A stretch of 23,225 bases of DNA from Berkiella_A sp964633725 (GTDB taxonomy: Bacteria > Pseudomonadota > Gammaproteobacteria > Berkiellales > Berkiellaceae), in contig CAZWHY010000046.1 of assembly GCA_964633725.1 (NCBI GenBank), forward strand, positions 1 to 23,225, in the 5' to 3' direction. Below the pieces are notes generated by a model. It searched no databases, was not told the origin of the DNA, and saw nothing but the letters and a program-made list of their open reading frames with translations. This document shows positions 20,401 through 23,225 of this stretch, one piece after another. A program made the position numbers and the translations under genes. Position 1 is the first letter of the stretch. Each line of letters starts with the position of its first letter.

Positions 20401-21128
20401 CTTTGTCTATCTAACATCCCTATTTTATAAGGATATGCTAAAAAATGTGTGATAAAACTTGGCTGCTGCCCATAATTAACCAGCTGCATGCCGCGCCGCT
20501 CATCAATAGGCATTCCTAGACCTTTTGCTTTTAAATCTTTTTTTGCACGCCATATAAAATATTCATCTTTGTATCCAGCCATGTGTTGATTTAGACTTGC
20601 CTCATTGCGGTTTCTTTGCCAGGCGGGAGTGAACTTAGCGGCGTCAAGACCCGCGATTTCAAACTGTTCGAAGATGGCCTCTTTAAAAGCGGCCATAATG
20701 ATAGGGCTTCTTTGTTCATCTAATGTATCCACAAATTGATAATATGGATCATATTCTGCAACAACATTACGCAATCGATTATGCGCTTTATTTCGGTTCC
20801 TGCCTAAATCAAAATCAGGTACTACGTCTGCCATTCCAGCAGAAAGTGCTATTTTAACCCCAGTTTGAAAAGCAGATTTTGCTTTTTGAAGTTGAATATC
20901 GTTTTGTGCATTATTAAGATCTAAAACAAATAATTTTTTAAATAATTCAGTATCGTAATCATGTGCATATTTACTCGTAATACAATTAATAAATAATGAA
21001 AGATTCTCGTCTGTTAATTCATTCGATGATAAGTTTATTTCAGTAGCGGTTTGAATATCAAAGTTATTAACATATTCTTGTAAACTATTAGGCAATTGTA
21101 GAATTTCTTCAGATCCGCATAAACTCAT
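8451..21128 (-). CDS. giant protein with internal SecA-like motor domain
   Basis: The product is 4225 residues, about five times a normal SecA (about 900). The SecA-like motor lies at about 2000-2650. It carries Walker A T2040-G-Q-G-K-S2045 and Walker B L-D2138-E-A-D2141-F-x-V-L-D-E, the SecA-type extended form rather than a plain DEAD box. It also has KW2294SKGVHQ (SecA RRWSxGLHQ), GMTGTV (2347-2352), MGRGTD (2506-2511), and Q-x-Q-G2551-R-M-G-R-Q-G. That covers the nucleotide-binding domains and the crosslinking-domain border. The C-terminal zinc motif of SecA is absent. Residues about 20-75 resemble leucine-rich repeats (INLSSNELTDENLSLF). Residues 592-619 are almost all Glu, Lys and Gln, a flexible linker. 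The remainder looks helical with no recognised domain, and there is no signal peptide or membrane segment. Start: AAGGGA lies six bases before the ATG. Likely role: ATP-driven movement of a polypeptide, not housekeeping secretion. The reading frame is unbroken, which argues for selection. Confidence 0.9.
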   Translation of the reverse strand: MSLCGSEEILQLPNSLQEYVNNFDIQTATEINLSSNELTDENLSLFINCITSKYAHDYDTELFKKLFVLDLNNAQNDIQLQKAKSAFQTGVKIALSAGMADVVPDFDLGRNRNKAHNRLRNVVAEYDPYYQFVDTLDEQRSPIIMAAFKEAIFEQFEIAGLDAAKFTPAWQRNRNEASLNQHMAGYKDEYFIWRAKKDLKAKGLGMPIDERRGMQLVNYGQQPSFITHFLAYPYKIGMLDRQSNVAVPNHVIEEYREWVWPQLQEEAYKQFEEELDVTTDNYDLKNLISRRKYFEAVYTQHYERNLKDQNLGHLNIFPQLYGSSLYPKDTIQSAFDFMSKGAFRNKLSTAKFEMRMPKDRMGGKLEYSFNAFLDLFAEHVENGRPIPFSKIEVNHEFPPASEEEANEVLENMLRIAKGIADHPGDYFKLASVGMAFTGNMQVFKNHLKIEKYLEFMQALNILVNDSDKPLRTEIDLDEVNQYYYDQLDNFEAHVKTLPRGWDDVDEQTLEKYKVLKETVEQIDYYRFHVAKNRRELNSKILLEGEESLGDLTPIEMAEPEQNIVDSLDEVRACKRATDLQGALMGASMEQEMENEEEQEKEKEKEKEKEAEMDQNQEQDKVHGNVNDNLKNIKEFGNYIREISTYHIEKEHIEQLWHNLCGETETTVENHWAPGENKAIAKEAVRVMMKDPDGFRSGLVDGNLPQGFHFGLLGVENGSVRGIYYDPTEPNLTEENPLTIQMGDPIEPLPRLKASPAHFQVKQKLTGIKGGLIKLAVKAIPGANDPLRQPSKEEIDAYNKGRLNFLNVEYGAPGDGWIVVGKMAFCTSKTAMDQGIGKLNSWRNSPITKAMAKVVEPQAMAEYAISLGGDAIFQLTDRLEEVQKKCHKLGEDEMFDTFLNDFVIQDNIDSWLKKPNAPDFCEHIFRHGQFEGFKQLLELDDTDLKFFMTFVNQHAKHHSRVDLMKLLNNFKYFKAEYNEIFPGEDLPLDNIEAFAASCTDMRVGMDRMLSLLRNAQKNGLENEQLAVLTKLDLGYQTAYHAVEHNKFKLVLPEMKIDKETLKQDLLPKKSLITALQSTFLYNQMMGMMSTDDCRKQFYRQYALIDDTPSFERFKALDNTISQISSDDYEHPEAVKSFMYSLSGFALYHPNTAIDVKPYLEESEDLTNIKNFLSRSENAVLLTRINKITDGDTQKRILIELNTNLGTNRNLTVSELISTVDRLDVYDANAITNLAKAVDKLDLGDNLSKDKYAKFFQQILECQEPYINGSKPRGAPTPESLQAYIQTIERLHNSGLFVAIEPRRDDIHRCFKPRTFFENSGALFETMYQIDKREAEDKLTDEQLAHLLVALENKSHVALDNPDPINEKFSQIEGGLFVSMGLVQQPDENFIANAENENSLAHFIESLREQACGDNTLAFESLQDTLRVLECVDWDNVEPRPTFVQMKSMLNNAMRFPQPNYGLLSNWIISDTNPGFSGMQFDITKLAAKNVQSVGMDEAFQRNKEMIVQKLSNEFEDIQIDELRTNDFEDFIDYLIELDVESQAEKFSSANTIAYMKQTLFLGAKGGLSLAKKQSLSDKLKQQEKEKLLECFDRNYAVEDSNPKNLIELKQSLVKIKATLEHTSLFLSAVDTSKEKLGHKFNLLLNTLSDGEYSDIPIEQMAVLLNTMADDFVDNKIFNHAVLSTVVSFEHLDEIKEQWPLINNIIKSQMLESSVDKAKATSLLLNLAHAHVLRENDITNLLAISEVDMDVYNEIVSSVSQCVERNIPFNLSQINTATQALLDNGIDKKVLVSFLENPNNLQVLQSIHQIQDGAKKNAIVQIIGRAVRSSEAVGQEALTELVNKLSNLDVDDLKQLSQLDIDAKYPSVSALTTSAHRIHTEDEYSLDNYIVDLQKDFFAQKNDPKLLARLFNDERVIGVIDKSETLKFAKDLKLPNDKKEKLLSDYAYIHAVGLDKPVYHNKAMKDLTKGELKTLKQELTDIIQGDGLDSDKHLAMLKMMALSREVYYRATLPDGRFPYSTQVMSVLMAVDNGNLNITEIATGQGKSLTAALYATVMHAQGKPAIICTSNMTLAKEGILENEKYYAYMGIPATLVRAQTSANDFQHAGVNYTDVSNMALFLAKNEISGNFDVKNPGLILDEADFTVLDEVTDFRYAVNLSSEDLSSDVNMDEWLYYQINEFVDEPKFTKILVDRQTDVSNALVFLRKKFKADVESGELIDPFKAHIEDRLLDMQMEGSNAQKQLDTWIDSAWNANIIYKEGKDEAWVLEKYQHKDGNYYNAARIISHHRVAAGSKWSKGVHQFLHARINTHKNEDDLSCRVDAEKSHVAAYSSKNFVDYFINRGGAVWGMTGTVGSPQECAELRAKYGFNLARIEAHQTRTATDLKPIFRNGGRKHLDTVYGLYEANSLNKRQMPTVIVEENAKLAGEFKTKFFSKIIHNAGKYNPPPTMQFYNGLTLEIYDYKDNAYQQRDIKADFSGEFKTEEEKEEYIKEIAGQGNTVTITTPMMGRGTDFKPKMAHPDQQGKYQEHPDGLFVIQNYAEGSLREERQIQGRMGRQGKKGLYVNVVDTSRFIQKLKATVPNPPRSISGFNQTRLEVEMDKYKASSNSNLSKERQLKQTYGDIRGHFYQKFIGMMSFSNEDQRFNEVKHLLKEVDGFNEAKFKSEYNKFMLENWNRFLIDIDKKFILLKDEHKNDHEAIFPALEEFCFNEWNKKIIEGIKNSQFVDPKVKLEGDALFAEFQEFKPDQLEQYAELMYEQSLINEEREKMESEQTTRDMIIKGVTENPEETKVLLKLLMPESEYNEMLDEAIDNPQLMETVLTEKLEHQTERNLNKKLNKRRELLALINDPSLEPGEIETAQKELDELLLPEYEDSDYEPAFENNLYYNIIQSIIAKGRQAALLDPELNVQRGKLERSIINYNKHFWLKDVQSLKQTEDPEKEIAQIISIDVTNEIFKLNNGLQQDKILGFETKTPFEILDIDNPFPGNEPENVRKANKFLTDYIEQTPKVSLPLLQQYYMNTCISAQLSASQTQLQSTRYTHLLDYHKQRQNKLLDTLSEVEFGNEALVNNFRQSLVGAEQAAKVKAENTTFTFLLKTNPEMAIDFKIAHESLEAENYTHDDLINSIKQDAQNYLKSKWLNSSRKKNAKILLSDLENSQDINQTLAALLKARSHALQSDIKAFGTKNKSGSRYQRLLDKSITRTIASADNQGDLLLCADHMRKEMAQQLNYLKSKFDLIFFKNYFAPIYQSSLTDLGMQNPDNPQDLSLKELDVFINHYSQGLDKLKESKAEGGFFAPSNSMMTAVNIMDENLAVFKTLRRKMIAEGMNMQSEDKVVKDISLETNVYEIATELELDAGQHKVPTQLPLENGWPDLSVEQWNDRFALEYANSDIEPPTIQEILGHGSVVTNIKPSDMHKIVAYSQNSELWNAYLAQAHEDNIQMIERNNPKFDRAKFPVVKTIEEILGDDRAPNSPVEFFKIITEMNRFKNQIASPTSQSDRIQLFSMTGQLHLPVDILGEHAKHFVDNANNNVGQWGPPLTENKTQNIYAEFDNIDRDLTESESWQNYWHNNEDNVIRAAKSALIKQKQSEYVRARRKEHPEDKNLPRSVILKNFVPESIDEIHNFDGQQAIAKIKSEILSAYRFKVISSAEFIDTVDEEYQLKTTRCKDFLQRINAKKRRGKNHQDANQELKAEFEDGLRSEIQSSMIYYEDLVKQGKSLDSILGMMGNNIARVKAKCFNVYLGLNVNANDFINPLIAQHQKYLAFNQLLDEQLDTISNAFVPADEGNNNTRILELVKTSVDVILNNPAYTAMGTLGRDALKARLTSKESIEVVYNTALAKRTEHFKNKIISHYANKNPGGLDWLLNSEETGVKWISYPRARRELIANLYSEVKSSRQLFSPNLHSAKSVKNNQKALMADLILAYKATIEEDLKSMPKQHAKALLERLKDDPLLMPSGIRNPFKKNPRDEVIAQWDKLVDERPDTPLYAVPGLMTKDSHTGLDVNLGLWKELENVINRSEADNIAIEMMKAERQIYDLPQEREYILTNNQMKAMLDDKQSHDKIKHSLSSISNLDERISKIQALFNEAREEENFNFKNKYGLFGGSKESDNQKRIIGILQELFVDTVESLALKHAHTAVEDSQIKWSDQLPEEIPSDVVDTILSEVLNPAIKNYMLNAGVSELREQSMKAKITKLIDDIGSRRHQEVEPNLVVENRQRQGSLGGGL

Positions 21129-21186
21129 ATTTCTTCCCTTAATATTTTCACATTGAAAACATAGCTATGTATTTTAACCCAGGAGA

Positions 21187-21202
21187 CATGTTAGCTAACA
21201 TG
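21187..21202. promoter_or_regulatory. perfect 16-bp palindrome upstream of the SecA-like giant gene
   Basis: CATGTTAGCTAACATG is self-complementary over all 16 bases. It lies about 60-75 bp before the ATG of the giant gene and over 220 bp before the divergent DsbA-like gene. Its position and symmetry fit a dimeric repressor or activator site. Its right half extended by one base (GCTAACATGC) recurs upstream of the other giant gene at 6344-6353. No regulator gene is in the window. The rest of 21129-21425 is AT-rich spacer; TATAAA near 21380 could be the -10 element of the DsbA-like gene, but its -35 is unconvincing. Confidence 0.35.
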
Positions 21203-21425
21203 CTGGTTATTCTGTTGCAAGGGAATTTGATTTATCCGTTTGTTTTAAGATTAGATTCAGCTTCCCTGCAAAATCTTTAGGTTGTCTAACAAATATTTTA
21301 ATATGGATTTTATATTTTTAATACTAGTATTTAATATTTAAAACAAACATATAGCGAGGTGCCTAACAACGAGGTTTTTCTATAAATTAGAACCTTAAAC
21401 TCACACTGTCAAAAGGCACATATTA

Positions 21426-22112
21426 ATGCTTATCTCTAAACAGGCTTTCACTATATGTTTTAGCATGATTATATCCATACTATCTTTTAATATTTATTCT
21501 TATGACTTTAAACCGGATGATGTTACGATTGTGGCGCCCAAATTTATCATTGGCAACAATCAAAAATATCAGACTCAAATTAAAAATGTGGTTTTAAATC
21601 GATTTGAAGAAATTTTTCAGATGAAGCAATCTGAATTGAAAGATGAGCGCGTTATTACAGAGTTTTTTGATTATACTTGTGGTCATTGTAAAAATATGAC
21701 CGAAATTTTAAACAACTTAAGTGAGAGAAAAGAAAACTTAACCCTAGTTTATAAACAATTCCCCATTCGAGGCGATAAAGCCAGACTCGCAGCTCGAGCC
21801 GCAATCGCCAGCAAATCACAAAATCAATACCATGCTTATCATGAACTACTAATGCAAAACCAACCACTCAATAAACAATCCATATTAAAAAAAGCTGATT
21901 TGCTAGTTTTAGATTTAGAACGTTTGGTTACTGACATGGAATCCAAAAATACATATACAGAGATTTCTGATAATTATGGATTGGCGCAAGCTTTAAAAAT
22001 CACGGGGACCCCCACATTCATTATTTTAGGAAAACACTCTAACGGCAACCCTCACATATTCTATGTGGCAGGTATATTAAAGCACGATGAATTAGAACAA
22101 CTATTGCGCTAA
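21426..22112 (+). CDS. exported DsbA/Com1-like thiol:disulfide oxidoreductase
   Basis: The 228-residue protein has an N-terminal hydrophobic signal segment (about 6-25, cleavage likely near IYS-YDF), placing it in the periplasm or outer envelope. The thioredoxin-fold active site is C85-G-H-C88 in the context FFDYTCGHCKN. The cis-proline loop is G194-T-P196-T-F-I-I. A helical insertion lies between them, the normal DsbA order. Length and motif resemble Com1-type DsbA proteins of Coxiella and Legionella (about 250 residues). It should oxidise or isomerise disulfides in exported proteins. AAAGG lies 9 bp before the ATG. It is divergent from the SecA-like giant gene across 297 bp and stands as a single gene. 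The paralogue type (oxidase or isomerase) cannot be decided by eye. Confidence 0.88.
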   Translation: MLISKQAFTICFSMIISILSFNIYSYDFKPDDVTIVAPKFIIGNNQKYQTQIKNVVLNRFEEIFQMKQSELKDERVITEFFDYTCGHCKNMTEILNNLSERKENLTLVYKQFPIRGDKARLAARAAIASKSQNQYHAYHELLMQNQPLNKQSILKKADLLVLDLERLVTDMESKNTYTEISDNYGLAQALKITGTPTFIILGKHSNGNPHIFYVAGILKHDELEQLLR

Positions 22113-22124
22113 TTTTTGATTAGT

Positions 22125-22145
22125 GGATTTTGGATTTTGGATTTT
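22125..22145 (+). repeat. three tandem GGATTTT units
   Basis: Three exact 7-bp copies follow 12 bp after the stop codon of the DsbA-like gene. This is a simple slippage-type repeat with no obvious function. Confidence 0.85.
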
Positions 22146-22179
22146 ATTTTTTGTTTGTTCTACGGTGGGTCAACTTCCG

Positions 22180-22199
22180 GTGAATTACTGGCCGTTCAC
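22180..22199. repeat. short member of the palindromic repeat family
   Basis: GTGAATTACTGGCCGTTCAC keeps the GTGAA/TTCAC ends and the TTACTGG core seen in the 38-40 bp copies at 8166 and 22397, but lacks most of the arms. Membership is tentative. Confidence 0.35.
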
Positions 22200-22299
22200 A
22201 TTTAAGTAATCTACCCGCTATGCGCAGGCATAGCTATAGACTAAGTGTTTCAGACCTATCTTGTTTTCTTGCGTTTTTTTTGTGGAAACAGGCTTGCTG

Positions 22300-22443
22300 T
22301 TATGGGTCTGTTTTTTCTAGAATTTTGAGCGGCGTTTCCCCCTTATCTAGTCCTGCTGTCGTTTGAGCATTAAAGTTAAGCAATCCTGCATCTACCGTGA
22401 AGTACCAGTAAATAATTATTAACTGGCTCTTCACGATTTTCAT
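22300..22443 (-). pseudogene. ankyrin-like gene remnant joined to a palindromic repeat
   Basis: A 47-codon minus-strand frame contains VDAGLLNFNAQTTAGLDK then GETPLKILEKTDP and a stop. The N-A-Q...G-E-T-P-L-K-I-L pattern is that of an ankyrin repeat (typical form GADVNAxxxxGxTPLxxA). One repeat is too short to fold alone. The first 16 or so codons are encoded by the palindromic repeat at 22397-22434 and its flank. This therefore looks like the 3' end of an ankyrin-protein gene cut off by a repeat insertion. The match is by eye and covers only about 30 residues. Confidence 0.4.
22397..22434. repeat. 38-bp dispersed palindromic repeat, copy 2
   Basis: The arms GTGAAGTACCAGTAAATAA and TTATTAACTGGCTCTTCAC are inverted repeats matching at 16 of 19 positions. 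Copy 1 lies at 8166-8205, 14 kb away. The left arms are identical for GTGAAGTACC and again for AGT, with a two-base insertion in copy 1. Confidence 0.65.
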
Positions 22444-22514
22444 ACACTGCCCAAGTAAATTACTGGTTAGTGATCACCCCGCCCTGCTCTATTTTTACTG
22501 TGTTTCATAGCAAA

Positions 22515-22542
22515 ATTGCATATTGTAACCATACTATGCAAT
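22515..22542 (-). terminator. weak terminator-like hairpin after the repeat-protein gene
   Basis: ATTGCATA and TATGCAAT pair over 8 bp with a 12-base loop, followed on the minus strand by TTTGC, about 45 bp after the stop codon of the 33-residue-repeat gene. The stem is AT-rich and the T tract is short, so termination is doubtful. Confidence 0.25.
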
Positions 22543-22586
22543 GGGACGGGCTCTTGTACGTACTGCTTTTAAGTTCCAACCAAACA

Positions 22587-23225
22587 TTACTGATGTTTAG
22601 CTGATTTTTTCTTTTTTAGCATAGGTTCCCCTGATTCTAGATTGCTCACAGACTCATCTAAGCCACCAGAATCTGGGTCGCTTCTTAAGCGCTTATGGCC
22701 AGACAAATTAGATTGCATTAAAAATACAGGTGCATTATTCTGTGCATTTCTATAACGTTCATTAGCATCTGCTCGTTGGTCATCGCTAAGGTATTTATGT
22801 GCCATGACACAATCATAATCACCTTCAATGATGGTAGGCAAATAATCTTTAAACGCATTATAAACTGCTGTGCGCTGCTCTGGGTTAAGGAAGTAAAGGA
22901 CATCGCTAAAATCACGACCACTTTTAATAATGTTAGGCCAATAATCTTTGAGTGCATTGCAAACGGCTGTGTGCTGTTCATCGTTAAGGTATTCACGTGC
23001 CTCAACAAAATCACTACTACTTTTAATAATGTTAGGCCAATCATCTTTAAACGCATTATAAACCGCTGTGCGTTGCTCTGGGTTAAGGAAGTAAAGCACC
23101 CCTCTAAAAGCACTACCACTTTTAATGATGTTAGGCCAATTATCTTTGAGTGCATTGAAAACCGCTGTGAGCTGTTCATTGTTAAGGTATTTAAGCACCT
23201 CTGTAAAATCAATACCACTTTTAAT
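22587..23225 (-). CDS. tandem-repeat protein with lysine-rich tail, 5' end outside window
   Basis: The reading frame is open to the right edge, so only the last 212 residues are visible and the start is unknown. A GTG at 23196-23198 sits inside a repeat and is not a credible start. Four full 33-residue repeats are seen (L-N-x-E-Q-x-T-A-V-x-N-A-x-K-D-x-W-P-N-I-I-K-S-G), preceded by the end of another and followed by a degenerate one. Each repeat looks like two short helices. Repeats alternate between two types, giving a 66-residue super-unit. The tail is polar, with KRLR (visible residues 178-181) and KKKKSAKHQ at the extreme C-terminus, resembling a eukaryotic nuclear-import signal. Repeats of this flavour are, to my recollection, found in proteins of Legionella-like intracellular bacteria, often suspected effectors. 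Function unknown; a host-directed scaffold is inference. Confidence 0.75.
   Translation of the reverse strand: MKSGIDFTEVLKYLNNEQLTAVFNALKDNWPNIIKSGSAFRGVLYFLNPEQRTAVYNAFKDDWPNIIKSSSDFVEAREYLNDEQHTAVCNALKDYWPNIIKSGRDFSDVLYFLNPEQRTAVYNAFKDYLPTIIEGDYDCVMAHKYLSDDQRADANERYRNAQNNAPVFLMQSNLSGHKRLRSDPDSGGLDESVSNLESGEPMLKKKKSAKHQ
22791..23186 (-). repeat. four 99-bp coding repeats arranged as a 198-bp higher-order unit
   Basis: The units are 23088-23186, 22989-23087, 22890-22988 and 22791-22889. Units 2 and 4 begin LNPEQRTAVYNAFKD. Units 1 and 3 begin LN(N/D)EQ(L/H)TAV(F/C)NALKD and end (F/V)LYF. So 1 resembles 3 and 2 resembles 4. The stretch encoding WPNIIKS is nearly identical in units 1-3. Unit 4 has diverged (YLPTIIEGDYD) and is followed by a decayed half unit. 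Confidence 0.9.

Larger units (their letters stand above)
22113..22586. other. decayed repeat-rich spacer
   Basis: About 470 bp without an intact gene. It contains a 7-bp tandem triplet (22125-22145), several fragments of the palindromic repeat family (22180-22199, 22397-22434, and a partial AATTACTGG...TGATCAC around 22459-22477), an ankyrin-like coding fragment on the minus strand (22300-22443), and an AT-rich hairpin (22515-22542). It looks like the graveyard of an older gene between two active ones. Confidence 0.5.

Noticed and set aside
8451..21128. Annotating the giant gene as housekeeping secA
   Set aside because: The motor is internal, flanked by about 3600 unrelated residues, and lacks the normal SecA length and C-terminal zinc motif. 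Only a SecA-like domain can be supported.
22286..22316. AAACAG...CTGTTTTTT as a terminator for the DsbA-like gene
   Set aside because: A six-base AT-rich stem with a long loop, about 175 bp after the stop codon and overlapping the ankyrin-like fragment. Too weak to list.
22791..23186. CRISPR array in the regularly spaced 99-bp repeats
   Set aside because: The repeats are coding, in frame, and lack unique spacers.
22718..23218. A second minus-strand frame of 166 codons over the repeat-protein gene
   Set aside because: It owes its length and its own apparent repeats to the 99-bp units being a multiple of three. The other frame has the conserved WPNIIKSG-type sequence and the sensible polar tail.
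1..23225. tRNA, rRNA, riboswitch or replication origin
   Set aside because: No cloverleaf, conserved RNA core or DnaA-box cluster was recognised in the intergenic stretches.

Overview
The window looks like the accessory genome of a host-associated gammaproteobacterium. A Legionellales/Coxiellaceae-type organism, possibly close to Candidatus Berkiella, Coxiella, Rickettsiella or Legionella, is my best guess. This is an inference from AT-rich DNA, very large single-domain-poor genes, a Com1/DsbA-like exported thiol oxidoreductase, a repeat protein with a eukaryote-type basic tail, and an ankyrin-like gene remnant. No rRNA, tRNA, CRISPR array or housekeeping operon is present to fix the taxonomy.

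Layout from left to right. (1) 41-268 (+) is a short CxxC carboxymuconolactone-decarboxylase/AhpD-like protein. It runs tail to tail into, and overlaps, (2) 222-6221 (-), a 1999-residue protein. That protein has two separate GHKL (Hsp90/MutL-type) ATPase domains and a C-terminal HExxH putative metallopeptidase segment. (3) 6222-8450 is a patchy 2.2-kb island. It holds a small membrane protein (6580-7017, -), a transposon-derived inverted-repeat element (about 7095-7443), and a small exported cysteine-containing protein (7575-8186, +) bracketed by copies of a short dispersed repeat. (4) 8451-21128 (-) is a 4225-residue protein with a complete SecA-like motor buried between about 2000 N-terminal and 1600 C-terminal residues that I do not recognise. 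(5) 21426-22112 (+), divergent from the giant gene, is an exported DsbA/Com1-like protein with a CGHC active site. (6) 22113-22586 is decayed DNA with palindromic repeats and an ankyrin-like fragment. (7) 22587-23225 (-) is the 3' part of a gene made of 33-residue repeats in an alternating 66-residue pattern. It ends in a lysine-rich tail and runs off the right edge.

The most unusual content is the pair of giant genes on the same strand, together about 18.7 kb of the 23.2 kb. One carries a SecA-type motor and the other carries two Hsp90-type ATPases plus a protease-like motif. Both architectures suggest protein remodelling (unfolding, threading, folding or cleavage). They could be parts of one system, or two unrelated secreted or host-directed giants. 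The sequence alone does not show that they cooperate: they have separate upstream regions and lie 2.2 kb apart. The DsbA-like protein could oxidise exported cysteine proteins such as the 203-residue product, but this too is only inference from context.
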